Source: Hyphodiscus hymeniophilus | Taxonomy: Eukaryota; Ascomycota; Leotiomycetes; Helotiales; Hyphodiscaceae | Reading direction: 5' to 3' | DNA length: 64,000 nt | Assembly: GCA_016508695.1 (NCBI GenBank) | Contig: VNKQ01000008.1 | Location: 1,054,001-1,118,000 of the forward strand | Part shown: in pieces, positions 22,098 to 34,836 of the stretch | Numbering within the stretch: the stretch's first letter is position 1 | Layout of the letters: each line of letters starts with the position of its first letter | Notes under the pieces: generated by a model | Seen by the model: only the letters and a program-made list of their open reading frames with translations | The model's database searches: none | What the model was told of the DNA's origin: nothing | Position numbers and translations under genes: made by a program

Positions 22098-24291
22098 TCA
22101 TGGCTTCTTCTCTCCATCCTTAGCCTCTCCCTCCGATTGGCTAGCCTCACCCTCGGCTGGCTTGGCTTCACCTGCCTCGCGGCGAGCCTGGTGCATTTTG
22201 TCGAAAAGGCTCAAGCTCGATGTGCGGAGATCATCAGCCTTCTCCTTCAACTCGGCAGCGGTAACGGGGCTTTCGCCAGATTGACTCTTGCTAATAATTT
22301 CACGAAGAGCGGTGATCTTCTGGTGAATGCTGTCGGCCTCAGTCTTATCGATTCTGTCGGAGTACTCCTTAAGGGCGTTCTCGGTATCGGTCGCGGCACT
22401 CTCAGCAGAGTTGGCAGCCTCAATTGCAGATTTGCGCTCCTTATCTTGCTCAGCGTACTTCTCCGAGTCATCAACCATCTTCTGAATTTCTTGATCAGAG
22501 AGACCAGATCCAGAGGCAATGGTGATGGAGTGATCCTTGTTGGTGGACTTGTCCTTGGCGTGGACATGGACGATCGCATCGGCGTCAATATCGAAGGTAA
22601 CCTCAATTTGAGGGACACCACGGTGCGCGGGAGGAATACCGACAAGTTGGAAGTTACCGAGCATCTTGTTGTCACGGACAAGTTCACGCTCGCCTTGATA
22701 GACCTTGATCTCAACAGCAGTCTGGAAGTCGGCCGCAGTGGAGAATATTTGGGACTTCTTGGTGGGAATGGTAGTGTTTCTGTTGATTAGGCGAGTGAAG
22801 ACACCTCCGAGAGTCTCGATACCAAGGGATAAAGGTGTGACATCCAATAGAAGGACGTCAGTGACGTTACCAGCGAGAACGCCACCCTGAATGGCAGCAC
22901 CCATAGCAACGGCCTCGTCAGGGTTGACTGACTTTGCTGGGTCGCGGCCGAAAATGCTCTTGACTGACTCGCTGACCTTCGGCATACGGGTCATACCTCC
23001 AACCAAAATGACTTCCTGGATTTCCTTGGCTGCTAGGTTGGCATCCTTCAGGGCCTTTCGGACAGGATCAACGGTGCGTTGAATCAAAGGCTCAACAAGC
23101 TTCTCGAGTTGAGAGCGAGAGAACTTAAAGTTGATGTGCTTGGGTCCGGAGGCGTCAGCAGTGATGAAAGGAAGGTTGATGTCAGTTTGTTGCGATGAGG
23201 ACAATTCGATCTTGGCCTTCTCGGCAGCCTCACGAATACGCTGGATAGCCATGCGATCGTTGGAGAGGTCGATACTGGAATCCTTCTTAAATTGTTGTAC
23301 AATGTGGCGGACCAAGTGGATGTCGAAATCCTCTCCACCCAAGTGGGTATCACCATTGGTAGATTTGACCTCGAAAACACCTTTCTGGATCTCAAGAACG
23401 GAGATATCGAAGGTTCCTCCACCCAAATCGTAGACGGCAATGATCTTGTCTTCATCTTTCTCTAGACCGTATGCAAGGGCTGCGGCCGTGGGTTCGTTGA
23501 CAACGCGAAGAACGTTGAGACCGGCGATTTGTCCAGCATCCTTGGTAGCTTGACGTTGAGAGTCATTGAAGTAGGCAGGAACGGTTACAACAGCATTTTG
23601 GATGGGCTTGGTGAGATATGCCTCGGCTGTCTCCTTCATCTTTTGTAAGACAAAACCTCCGATTTGAGAGGGAGAGTATTTCTCGCCACGAGCTTCAACC
23701 CAAGCATCACCATTCCCGTGTTGCACAATCTTATATGGGACCTCCTTAAGATCTCTCTGAACCTCAGCGTCGGTGAATTTGCGTCCAATCAATCGCTTGG
23801 TGGCAAAGAGGGTATTTTCTGGATTAACAACGGCTTGACGCTTCGCTGAGACACCAACTAATCGTTCACCATCTTGGGCAAAAGCAACAACTGAAGGGGT
23901 CGTCCGGGCACCTTTGTTTATCAGCAAGACGAAGCCGTTGAGTTTAAGACAGTTCACTACCTTCAGAGTTCTCAATAATCTTCGCAGTCTGACCTTCCAT
24001 GATAGCCACCGCAGAGTTGGTGGTACCTAAATGATGAAAGTGAGCATGCGGTCAATGTCAATGAGCCTTCAATGAAGTGCAGAACTTACCTAAATCTATG
24101 CCAATCACTGGCCCGCGTACCTTGCTATCTGTATCATTGAATCTTGTGAATGATGAGCTGAAGGGTCGATAGGTGGCAGGCCGGGTGGCGGAAGGTACAG
24201 CTCGACTCGCTCGAGGAAGCTTCTGGGAATTAGCTATTGCAGTTCGAGATAGGACCTAACATACAGCTCTTAATAGTCTTGAAGACAGCAT
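22098..24291 (-). CDS. SSC1: mitochondrial Hsp70 chaperone (Ssc1)
   Basis: Matrix Hsp70, motor of the TIM23 presequence translocase and general folding chaperone. Four exons: 24265-24291, 24090-24222, 23961-24026 and 22098-23911; 679 residues. Introns are 42, 63 and 49 nt (GTATGT, GTAAGT and GTAGTG donors). Residues 1-45 form an Arg/Ser-rich presequence (MLSSRLLRA, then RPFSSSFTRF). The ATPase domain begins at VIGIDLGTTNS, rebuilt across intron 2. It contains VPAYFNDSQRQATKDAG, the IAVYDLGGGTFDISVLE signature and the VILVGGMTRMP signature. The substrate-binding domain (about 430-560) and helical lid end in a Glu/Lys/Ala-rich tail, not in the EEVD of cytosolic forms, which confirms the mitochondrial class. 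The gene is divergent from the DUF2415 gene across about 490 nt. Confidence 0.97.
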
Positions 24292-24778
24292 ATTGAAAGT
24301 CGCTACAAAAAGATGATATGTCTGGGTGATGAAAAAGGGTGGTGACCGGTGATGTGGTAAAAGGAGTGATGGTAGGATGGTTTGTGGAAAGTGAAGGAAC
24401 AATTTTATCACCGATGGAGAACATCAAATTTTACTTGCTGCCGGAATTTGGAGGCAACAACCTCGGAGCTTGGACCTCATCAACTACCTCATTGCCGCCG
24501 CCATCGAGAACGTTGCGTCTCATAAAGCAGCTTCACTGTACTCGATCAGCCAGACACTCACGTTTATAATACAATTGAAAACTAATCCTAAATACACTTT
24601 CTCTCTGTCAAACTGTCTTTCACATCAACAAGATCAGCAAACCATTCGTGGACTTGTCGTCAACAAAGATCACCTCGCATGGGCTTAAAGCTCGACGGAA
24701 CGCACATTGCATTGCCCCTCGAGCTCTGCCAAAGCAATCTTTTCACCAAAAGCCAATGTTGAACAATGGCTGTGAAGG
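24292..24778. promoter_or_regulatory. bidirectional promoter region (SSC1 / DUF2415 gene)
   Basis: 487 nt between divergent start codons. I looked for tandem GAA/TTC heat-shock elements and saw only isolated GAA and TTC trimers, no clear nGAAnnTTCn array. Confidence 0.4.
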
Positions 24779-26974
24779 ATGAGTCGCTGTATAGGCTCTT
24801 TCTTGCGCGATATGTTACCAGTACTGACTTCTCGTACAAGATACCACGCAACAGAGGACTTGATTTTACGCTCACCTCGAAAATACTATCGCGCTTCAAT
24901 ACACACTTCTCACTGGCAGCTTCGCGATCTCATAAGTTCCCCAGAGCAGGATGTTGTTTTCTACCCCAGCGGACAAGACGTATACTCTATAAACACTCGA
25001 ACCAATGAGAAAGCCATCGTCACGTCGGTGGACTTTACTCCAAGGTGTCTGACCGTGGCAAGAGGGTGGCTTTGCTGTGGAGGCGACGTGGGGAGATTTG
25101 CTGTGGTGAACCTCAAGGATGGAAAGACAGTATCCGAGTCCTCTCTCCATCTCAATCTAGAGTCCGATCCCGATGCTCGATTACCCCTTGACCTTGACCC
25201 ACTTCGAAGAGTGCTCACACCAAATATGGCCCCGTACTTGCGAAGAACTCGAAATAGTTACCCGCTGACTGCAATTGAGAAGAAAGTCGGTACAGAGTTA
25301 GTCAATTGCACGACGTTATGGTTCCCAAAAGAGACGATAAGCGACGGCGTATACAAGAGTCCTGTAGCGGTTGTGGCAAATAATGATTGTACGGTATCCA
25401 TATTGTATCTCGAGGACGAAGCGGAAATTCTGGACAAACTGAAGTTCCCAGACTTTGTGAACCGATCTGTCATGTCTCCAGACGGTACACTTCTAGTGAC
25501 GATATGCGACGACCCTTTCCTCTACCTCCACTACCGAAGACAGAAAGCGGCGCTCAAAGGATGCATCAATCGCAACCAAGAATATGAATGGATCAAGTGG
25601 GGTAGGATACAACTCGAGGGTCAGCACCGAGCGGACAAGTCGAACATGCGGGGAAGTTTTGCAGCATCATTCTCAAAATCGGGCAAATACTTGGCTGTTG
25701 CTACACAATATGGAATGATATCTGTTTTCGACGTTGGTACCATGACACAAGACGGAGTTGAACCATTGGCAATTTTCACATCCTCAAGACCCGGTCGTGA
25801 ATGTGGAGCTATCAGATCAATGGAGTTCTCCCCAGAACCATTTGATCTACTTGCGTGGACAGAGTCGAGCGGTCGAATCACCGTTGCAGATGTTCGAAAT
25901 TGTTTCCTCTCACGACAGCACGTTGTGATTGATTCTCGGGCTGACGATGTTGAGAGAATACTTGTCTCAGACGGAGCATCAGAGCCTGTAATAGATCCAA
26001 GACTTCGAAGCTTCAGAACCGAGTCACCTTCATTGAGCAGCACAACCCCTGATTACCTCGGTCTGGGTCTCGATCGCCGACAGTTGGGACATTTGAGTCG
26101 CCTCATGTTGGATCGGCAGCAGACTCCATTGACTCCTGAAGAACTAGAGGTCGTGTCAGTCAGCACCCTTGCTCGTCGGCAGCGTGACGAAGCTGCAGGT
26201 ACTTCTGCGTGGGGATCTATTGTACGTGGTCAGAGGCAAGCAGCGACAGGGGCCTCGACGAATGGAGAAGGAAGTTCCACTAATGATCGAAGAATATCCA
26301 CGGCCGGTTATCCTGCTGCTCTGAGAGATTTTATAAATCCTGAACGCAATGCGGCAGCTTCGTTTAGATCATTCATCAATGAGCGTAACCAAGAGCGCGA
26401 CCGGAGGATGCAACAGCAGCAGGAACCACGGCGGAGAAGCTCTATCATTTTGGCAGCCGCCGAACAATCGATAGAAAGGGAAACATTGAGCTCAATTTCA
26501 ACGAGGAACACCCCAGAGACAACCCTTGAACGCCTTACGTTAACACCGCCACGCCTGCTTGACTCGCCGAGCAATCCTTGGGCTGATTCTGATCCCCCAT
26601 ATCGATCAAGGCACCCAACAAGTCCTCCTGTGGACCGCGCAACCCGTCTTCGAATTGAAGTCGAGGATGATGACCGCAGAGACTTTGCCCATCGGCTGCG
26701 ACAGCCATGGCGTCCGATCGATGATTTCAATCAGACTGGCATTGGAGGTCATGATGAACTTACTGTCAATGTGAGGGGCGTCATTCGGCCAGGTCCTATT
26801 GAAACCATGGGTTGCTGTTGGAGCCCAGATGGTAGAATACTGTAGGTCTTCACTGTCCCGCTAATCTCTGGGAGAGCTAATCATGCTAGATATGTTGGCG
26901 CTGAGGATGGAATTCATGAGTTCCATGTGAATGTACTTGGGAGGAAAAAGTTTCCAAGTATCGTCTTACGATAG
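24779..26974 (+). CDS. WD40-like DUF2415 protein
   Basis: Two exons, 24779-26841 and 26890-26974, joined across a 48-nt intron (GTAGGT...ATGCTAG); 715 residues. An in-frame stop lies two codons upstream of the ATG at 24779. The ATG at 24812 (MLPVLTSRTRY) is an alternative start and looks closer to where family conservation begins. The N-terminal half is a WD40-type beta-propeller (HWQLRDLI, VVFYPSGQDVYSINTRT, SPDGTLLVTICDDP, FSKSGKYLAVATQYG). The DUF2415 segment covers GAIRSMEFSPEPFDLLAWTE and DVRNCFLSRQ (about 330-380). A long Ser/Arg-rich disordered part (about 400-680) is followed by the conserved end GCCWSPDGRILYVGAEDGI, which exists only after splicing. The function of the family is not established. 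Confidence 0.9.
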
Positions 26975-28109
26975 TTGTATTATGGTCGGTGTTTGGAGTT
27001 CGAGCGGTTAGTCGAAATTATGTATGAAATACGGGGCAAGCGAGTCTGGAATTGGATGAATCGGAGTTTATCTGGACGACATTGGCTGGCTACTCAAAGT
27101 AGTCAAGGCCACAATTTACAGTGAATCAACAACGTTTTAGCAGCTACTAGGAACACGTTGCTGTAGGGTGATCCAGGTGAGTACCGTGCTACAAAACACT
27201 GTCCATATGCACTCAGCCTGCGCTTTAGACTACCTCGAAACATCCCTCTGAGCACAAGTGTGATGGATTGGTGTTTTTTTAGATTTGCTTTCAGTGAATG
27301 ATTATTTTCATCGAATCGTCGATTTGACTATCTAGGTGTAGTCAGACCGGTTAAAGAATCCAAGAACCAGTCAGCTCTCCTGTGGCATATGACCGTTTTC
27401 AGGAAGTACTCCATGTATATCTTGCCCGAAACAATCATTATTCACGAGGTTAATCATTTCTTCCATTTCCTCTGTAGTGGGAATACTTCACGCATTTTAG
27501 CATGGGAATGCCGGAACCAATTCAGCGCAAGGGTGTTTGATAGTAATGTAGTGAACTATTTACACTCACGATAGAGCTATTGCTTTGAACCCCACACCCC
27601 GCTTTATTACTCAGAAACTTACTCGTTACGACCCACTCAACGTCATGCAGCATAGTAACCCATCCATTGCTTATAACTTCGTACGACTTAAAACCGAAGG
27701 AATTATCTAGCGTTGCATGCGACCTCGTGTAAGTATCCGCAATTGTAAACAAATCGTCCAAAAGCCACCAATCCCCGACCTTCGTACGCCGAAGTCCGAG
27801 TAGGTTACGACGCATAGAGCAAGTGGATGTTCATCTCCACTGGGGAAGCAGTCTTCACTGGAAATCGGGGCAGGAGATCAACCCCACTTTTGAAGCTTTA
27901 CTGAGTAGCTTCGCACGAAGCAATCGTTGCCAAGCTTGTCAAGCTAATGACTGACCAGAGTGTCGATCAACTGATCTACAGGAACTCTCATACTAAAGCC
28001 CCGTGCCCCGCCAATGCTCTCAAATTCTTGACGCTTTCATTGAAACTGAACCCTCCTCTATACTTTCCTTAGCAGATCTTTGATCTATCCGAATTACCTT
28101 GGCACCAAA
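26975..28109. other. intergenic 1.1-kb region
   Basis: Between tandem plus-strand genes. The longest ORF (27522-27815, minus strand, 97 codons) has no recognisable domain. No repeat seen. Confidence 0.5.
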
Positions 28110-30066
28110 ATGGACCTTTTCACCACGAGCCTGCGTGGCAAATCGCTCACACGGCTACTTGGAGTAGTGGGAGCTCTGGCGTTCACGCTCCAAGGATACG
28201 ACCAAGCTGTAGCAAATGGTCTGCTTACGATGAGTTCGTTCATTAAAGTGTTCCCGCAAATAGACACCTCGAGTACGGGTTTGAGTGCTTCACAGAAGGC
28301 TCATAATTCCACAATTCAAGGCAAGTGATCAAATCATCAAATAAAATTATATCTACTTCACGGGTACTGATTTTTGGGTATTTCAGGTACGACTGTCGCT
28401 CTTTACGAGGTCGGAGCGGCTTTGGGGGCCTTGTCTTGTGCTTTCATTGGAGATATATTGGGACGGCGGAGAACAGTGTTCTATGCTGGTTGTGTCTGCA
28501 TCGCTGGGATCATCATACAGGCTACACCTTTCAGCCTTGGACAACTCATTGCTGGCAGGCTTATCACTGGTATGATTGTACTCTTGCTGAGCCTGAAATA
28601 TGAAACACATCTGACTGGCCGGTCCTTAAGGTCTTGGAGTTGGCGCTTTTACAGCAACAGTTCCAATGTGGGTATCAGAATGTACCCATGCAGCCCACCG
28701 CGGCCGTTTGGTCCTCCTTGAAGGTCTATTCGCAATAGCAGGAGTAGCGCTGGCGACTTGGATCGATTTCGGCTTCTACTACGCTCAAAAAACATCCGTC
28801 AGCTGGCGCTTTCCCATTGCCTTCCAAGGCATTTTCGCCATAACCGTCGTCAGTCTTGTGAACTTCCTCCCCGAGTCACCCCGCTGGCTCGTCAAGAAGG
28901 ATCGGACAGAAGAAGCCGGGGATGGTAAGAGCTCTTGAAGTTGTTCCTCAGTCCTAGTTTTCTCTAAGAGTTGAGACATGGTCCAACTGCATGTGACATG
29001 CTTGAGGCTTTTGACTTGTCATGCTATTTTTGTCTCACTTCAGTCCTCCCAACCCACTGTCAAGATAGGGATCACTAACTCCGGATACTACTACAGTAAT
29101 GAGCCGTCTAGATGACGCGCCCACCGAGTCCACAGCTGTAGCTCGCGATATCGCCAACATACGGCAGTCTCTCCTTGATGATGCAGAAGGTACGTCGGGG
29201 AATCCCTTCGCTTTCACGCACAACCGCCATTTCCACCGCACTATCCTCGCGCTCGGCGTCAATCTTCTGGCGCAGATGTCCGGCGTGAACATCATCACGT
29301 TCTACAGCGACACGATCTTTGAAGAACAGCTCGGCTTCTCCGGCACCACCGCACGCATCATCTCCGGCTGCCTGCAACTCTGGCAAGTCTTCGCCGCCGG
29401 CCTGGGCGTGCTACTCATCGATCGGTTCGGGAGGCGTAGACTCCTGATCTTCTCCTCGGCGGGCATGATGGTCTCGCAAGCCTGCCTAGCCGGCCTACAG
29501 TCCGACACCACGAACAAAGGAGCGTCCTCTGCATCGCTCCTGTTCTTCTTCACCGCGCTCTTCTGCTTCCCCATCGGCTTCTTCCTCCTGCCGTTCATGT
29601 ACGCGGCGGAGATTGCGCCCTTGAGGATCAGGAGCAAGGTCACGGCCATGAGCGCGGGGATCAATTGGCTGTTCAATTTCAGTGAGTCGTCCTCCTCATC
29701 AGCCTCACCCTCACACATACAGCGGCTACCACGCGCATTCCTCCGGTGAGCCACGCATACTGATAAACCCCCCACGCAGTGATAGCAGAAGTCACGCCGA
29801 TAGGCTTCTCGACGATCGGGTTCAGATACTACATCATCTACGCGGCGATCAACGCCTTCTCCGTCACGGTCTTCTACCTCTTCTACCCGGAGACGAAGGG
29901 CCGGACGCTGGAGGAGGTGGACGCGATCTTCGCGCAGTCGAGGAACGTCTTCGACCCGGTGAAGCTGGCGAGGTCGCTACCGTTCCAGGAGGCGGTCGAG
30001 GCGCAGACCGACGCGAAGACGGCTGAGGCGGAGAGGGAGAAGGAGGGATGGGAGGAGAGCGTCTAG
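28110..30066 (+). CDS. MFS sugar transporter (hexose-transporter family)
   Basis: Five exons: 28110-28320, 28387-28569, 28631-28924, 29097-29681 and 29780-30066; 519 residues. The first intron has a GC donor (CAAG|GCAAGT), while the others are GTATGA, GTAAGA and GTGAGT. Sugar-porter landmarks are present in order: GYDQAVANG in TM1, GDILGRRRT in loop 2-3, PESPRWLVKK after TM6, the segment around QMSGVNIITFY in TM7, DRFGRRRLL in loop 8-9 and PETKGRTLEEVD after TM12. The ATG at 28110 is preferred over the non-ATG extension upstream. Exons 4-5 are markedly richer in G/C-ending codons than exons 1-3. The gene mediates proton-coupled or facilitated uptake of sugars at the plasma membrane in related proteins. 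The substrate cannot be told. Confidence 0.92.
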
Positions 30067-31074
30067 GCCGGGGCTCGTTGGTTTGGATATGGGGAAAACG
30101 TTATCACGTAGTCCCGTCTCTTGAGGACGATGGTGCATCTCCTCTTCGCCGTCATCTCCTCGGATGAACCTCGCATCAGCACGTCGTACCTCCGTTGGCT
30201 CTTCCAGTCACGGCTTTGCTTCGGCAACTCACCTCCACCGTCCTCCCGCTGTGAGTCGTCGGGAGAACATACACTCGATTTCACAGCCCACTCACGTGTA
30301 GCGCAGTCATGAAATCTCACGGTACGCCTCCGTACCTTAAGCGTCGTGCAGGTAGCCGGCGGGGAAGATCACGACCAGATCAACTTCTTCTATGCGGGAT
30401 TATGTTTGTACGTATCGATCAGCACGTGGGAATTCTGGCCCAACGTTGGACTGAAATGGGGGTTCACTTCCATTCGGTCCCAATTTTTGTGAGGGCGTCT
30501 GTTGAGGCTGTTGGGGCGTTTTAATTCTCCTTGGATGCAAAGATAGATGGATTCTTTTGGGGTTTGAGTTGGTAATGGTAGTGGCGCATTTGTATGTCTA
30601 CAACTGGTGGTCAAGAAATACCCTTTATTTTGTTTATCTTCTTCCTTTTGACCTCTGGAGGGATGGTGCGAGAAGGGGGAATTTGGTGGGTTAGGGATAG
30701 GTAGATACGGGCTCAGTGAATTGAGTTTCCTCGGATCAAAGGAGTAGCAATGAATAAGGCTGAACTCGTCAGACCTTGATACTTATCTCCACTATATGAG
30801 GAGAGGATGTTTGAGTATCCAGTTGGTATTTATTAGAACTGGTTCAAGACCCAGGGAGTGGTATTTTCATTCTTGTGACTCGTGCACTCGTAACGTGTTC
30901 TTCATGAGCGATTTCCTTGCAGACTGGTACTCCGTGCTTGTCAAAGCCAACTGGGACCGACCCGACCATCCTTAAGGGGAGCAATACGTTCCCTGCAAAT
31001 CATACAAACGGTGCTCATGACACACCCTAATTCAAACGCCGCGTTTCTTATCTCCCGATGCTTTGTCGCATTGC
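30067..31074. other. intergenic region between convergent genes
   Basis: About 1 kb of 3' flanks. Only short ORFs without coding character. Confidence 0.55.
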
Positions 31075-32257
31075 TCAGTCTTCTTTGGCTTCCTCGGATC
31101 CTGCAGATATACCTCGGGTATCTGGAGCCACCTCTTCAGAGAGAGACATTCCGCGCAGGAGATGAGAAGGTGTTGCTGGTTCATGAGTGATAGAGGAATT
31201 GGCTGTCAAGTCAGTAACTTGGCGTTCTTTTCTGAGTCAGTTATTACCTTCAAGTGCATGGGCATAATGAATTCACCTAATTCTCTAATTCTCTGCCGGA
31301 GCATTTGGTTCTCTCTGATCATCATTTGTGTCTCGGCCTGGTAGAAAGCACTTTCATCGCGTCCACCTAGATTCCAAGGCTCACCAGCCTCATTGCTGAT
31401 AGATGTTGAACGTAGACGTGGTGATGCGTTTCTGCTAGGGGTTCTCGACCGTCGATTTAATTCGGCTCTGGCAAGATCGAACGAGCTGCGAGGTTGTAGA
31501 GCGGTTGGAGATCGAGGAGTCGATATCGATGACTGTGGTAGAGGTACGTTGGGACCTGAGAATGACATGGAACGCTCGGAAGTAGGGGTAGACTCGTCAA
31601 TTACCGGTGGTTGACTCTGACCAGCCGCTGCTTGTAATTGTTGAAGCTGCTGTTGTTGCTGGCGGATCATCTGAAGGAGACGGTTCTGTTTGTGATATTG
31701 TTAGCTGAGGCCTAGTTCAGAAGAATACGGGTCGAAATACCACTTGTGCCTCTTGCTCTTGTTCTAACTCCTGATGTATCTCTCCCAGACTAGGCGCGCG
31801 ATTGTGATGATAATCTCCTGTCGAGATAATAGGAGAACCTGAGAGAGACTGCGGACTGGCAGTGCGATATGAAGGTAGCTGGCCCTCGGAGATCATTTCG
31901 CCTGGTGAAGGGACACTTGGGTCATTGAGTTGTAGGTTCATGAGGACGGTTGAGCGTCGCCTGCCTCCATGAGAGAACTGTCGGTTTCTGGATATGGAGC
32001 TGCCTGAAGATCATGCATGGTCAGTCAGCGATTCTTTTTAAGATGACAGAGCCAGCCTTACGTCTGGAGCCTTCTTGTTGCAGGCCTGCATTCACGGCCG
32101 CGGCGGCCTGGAGGGATGTCGATGCGGAGCGTGAATGTGGAGAAGGGCTTTGGCCGCGCAAGGCTGTGCCTTCCGCAGCATTGGAGATTGCTCGTGCCAT
32201 TGATGGGGATCCTGACACTGATCGAGAGGGTGGTAGGGAGTTCAGGTCTGGGGCCAT
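31075..32257 (-). CDS. conserved fungal Ser-rich protein with C-terminal coiled coil
   Basis: Four exons on the minus strand: 32062-32257, 31741-32003, 31277-31685 and 31075-31202, giving 331 residues. Introns are 58, 55 and 74 nt with GTAAGG, GTATTT and GTGAAT donors and clean CAG acceptors. All joins keep frame. The protein begins MAPDLNSLPPSRS and is largely disordered (Ser/Pro/Arg-rich, with RRRSTVL and SRTPSRNASPRLRS that look like kinase targets). It holds a Gln-rich helix (LLQMIRQQQQQLQQLQ, about 165-180) and ends with a leucine-zipper-like helix (ETQMMIRENQMLRQRIREL) followed by SSITHEPATPSHL. I know of no experimentally assigned function. The coiled coil suggests dimerisation or a scaffolding role. 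The final exon was found by frame continuity. Confidence 0.75.
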
Positions 32258-34836
32258 TGCACCTCTGTTTTATGGATGGAATGGGATAGGTCGAGGGGTT
32301 CGGGATGGTTGAGAGGATTTCGCAGAACACGCGACTTGTTGACTGACGGACACGAATGATAAGGATGGAGAGATGTTAGTAGGAAACTACGGGCTGCAGC
32401 GGATTCAGGTATTGGGTGGTGTTAAGAGACCACCAAGAATGTACAAGACGAAAGCAAACGAAGACCAGCCTCGTCGGAGGGGTCGTCGCTAGACTCCGGG
32501 ATCCAGCGGCCTGCTGATTGGACCAAGCTAGGCCGCCTGTCTAGAGTCAGGCCATGATCACTCTACTCCCTCGCTCTCTGCTTTGCGTGTGACTCGGAAT
32601 GTTTCCCAGAGGCACCAGATGTCGGGATAGTTAGTATGGAGACTAAGGTATTGGATGGATGGATAGACGGGATCTTCTCCTATGTTTGCTCTGTTTGCCG
32701 TGTCACAAGCCTTCAGCCTCAATCTATGTCTGCATTACCATCCATCACCAGATCTGAGTAAATCCGATATTGAAGCATTGGTCAGTAGGGCATTGCTCAG
32801 TCATAAAAGCATTGCTCGGTCTCTTTGGTTGCCTGGACACTTCAGAAGGCAAACCTAGCCAACATCAGTCAGGTCTGGAAGCCAGAAAATAATTCGGAAC
32901 CGTACACTTGAGTGGTCGCACAGCAAATATCATCGTCGCCAGCTTTCCAAGACACACGACATTCAAACATCCAAAGACTCAATTGTACTCCCAGTTGCAG
33001 CATCAACCATGCTGAAATAGGCCCGTGAAGCGAAGATGGTCTCCTCAGCGAGCTACCGTATCCCTCCGTGACCTCAAAAGATGCGAGTACAATCAATGTG
33101 ACTGGCCACATTACAGTACGCCTGCCCTGAGCCCTCATCTATGCTCAATCCCAATCCCGATCTCAATCTCAATCCAAATATGGTACAAACGTTCTCAGTC
33201 CCACCGGCCCGAAGAGTGTAAAGGGATCATCCGAAGACTTCTCCTTCCAGAAGCCAAAGGTCCAAGCAGATCCTCGAGTCTCCTCCAGTCCTTGTCTCGG
33301 TGAACAGACCGCGGAGGGAACCCGGATCTTATCGTTATCCTGGTGTCTTAACGCTGTTTAGCGCCAGGATTTGATGTGACGGAGTCGCAAAGATGTGATT
33401 GTCAGGAGTCATATTGCTGTAGAATGTGTTGACGGTGACTGTCTCCCATGTTGATTCTGGGAATGTCGTGGAGAGGATTTGCTTCTGATTCTCGCGGGTG
33501 GCGGTCGCCCCTGTAGCAGACCTGATTGATGCCCAACTGCGGAGACGATGAACGTACGGTACTCGAGTACTCGAGTACTTCTCTGGACCCCCTGGATATT
33601 CCAACTCGGCAGGTTTCTGATATCGGCCAGATCACCTTTGCATTCAGCCTCTGCAGCAGCCAGGGCCATTACTCCGTAAGCAATGCTCCGTATGCAGGTA
33701 CAGTACGTACACTGCACGGAGTGGTAGTGCGAAGCGAGGCGAACCAGACAGCTGTGCTGCACCTTGAAAGGGGCGCCCCTTGACCTCTCCTGCGCCCAAA
33801 CGTGAGATAGCTTCTGGTACTTGCGAGGGAGATTATTACTAACATATGTATATACATATACATATACATATACATTTCGTGAGCGGAGCAAAAGTCCATT
33901 CAGATGGCTCCTTTGATCCTCACCTTTAGCCTACCTCCGTGATAAATGCTGAAATGTATCTGTCAGGAAGCGAATTGAAGGCGTCCATCCCAAACCTCAT
34001 CCCTCCTCCGGCTTTCTCAAGCCGTCCTGTCTCCCGTCCGTGCTGGGAGCCCGCCAGGTAGGCCGTTCCGTCCTGCTGGGTACATCCACCTTCATCCACT
34101 TTCATCCATGATCCACCCCATCAGCCATCGTCGTTCTGCGGCGAATAAGAGCCAAAAAAGCTTCCAACAGCCCTAGCAGGGCATACATACAGTAGGTAAG
34201 AGTGGGAATTAGCCCCTCCCCTGTCTGTTGTGCCGAGTCCTGCACGAGACTCAAACTCCCAAAACTCCCAAAACTTCCACACAAACACTCCCCTCCCTCT
34301 CTGCCTTCGTCTCCTTTCGTCTGACCTGTTCTGTCCTTCCTTCAATTGTCCCTTCATGCGAGATCTATGATCCAACCTTCATTTACGTCCGAGCCTCTAT
34401 CTTCCTTCTTCAATCACACTCTTTCGGGTCCAACGTTTTGCTTGTGCGAGTCGGCTTCATCCCACATCCACGCGTGTCAGCCTCGACCGATGTAAGCAGT
34501 CGCCAAACCCTGTCTCATGCCTCGATTCCTCTCGATGGAAGATTAGTTTCAATCAGCGCGTTGATCTACACAGTCTCTACATATCATATACTGCCACAGT
34601 TGCTCGTCTCCAGCCTTCTCTTCCGGCCTAGAGGGGATCAGTTCAATAGACCTTACTGCACGACGACATTCGCGTTAACCTTCCAGCTCCTCTCTGAAAC
34701 GATACCATATGCCCTTTACGTCCCCCAGGGACCATCGATAACCCGTGCCCCTTCATTGGTGTTTCCAAACTCATAACACGGCATCGAACCTCAGCCGAGT
34801 CACAAACACCAATCGGAGTATATATGACGAAATAGT
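32258..34836. other. divergent 2.6-kb regulatory region with simple repeats
   Basis: Upstream of both the coiled-coil gene (-) and the PH-domain gene (+). It holds CAATCY hexamer runs (33147-33175), a palindromic TACTCGAG duplication (33549-33567), the TATACA microsatellite and a pyrimidine-rich plus-strand leader (34250-34836) with upstream ORFs, the longest of which is 34228-34776. I found no credible gene here. Confidence 0.45.
33850..33875. repeat. TATACA hexanucleotide microsatellite
   Basis: About four copies of a TATACA/CATATA unit in tandem. Confidence 0.85.

Noticed and set aside
22059..22790. 243-codon plus-strand ORF, Leu/Gly-rich
   Set aside because: Antisense shadow of the mitochondrial Hsp70 coding exon.
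24292..24778. Heat-shock elements in the SSC1 promoter
   Set aside because: Expected for an Hsp70 gene, but only isolated GAA/TTC trimers were seen, no array of three.
27522..27815. 97-codon minus-strand ORF
   Set aside because: No homologous family, no splice partners and no supporting codon bias; left as intergenic.
34228..34776. 182-codon ORF upstream of the PH-domain gene
   Set aside because: Lies in a pyrimidine-rich leader; composition (Ser/Pro/Phe/Leu) reflects CT-rich DNA, no domain; more likely 5' UTR.
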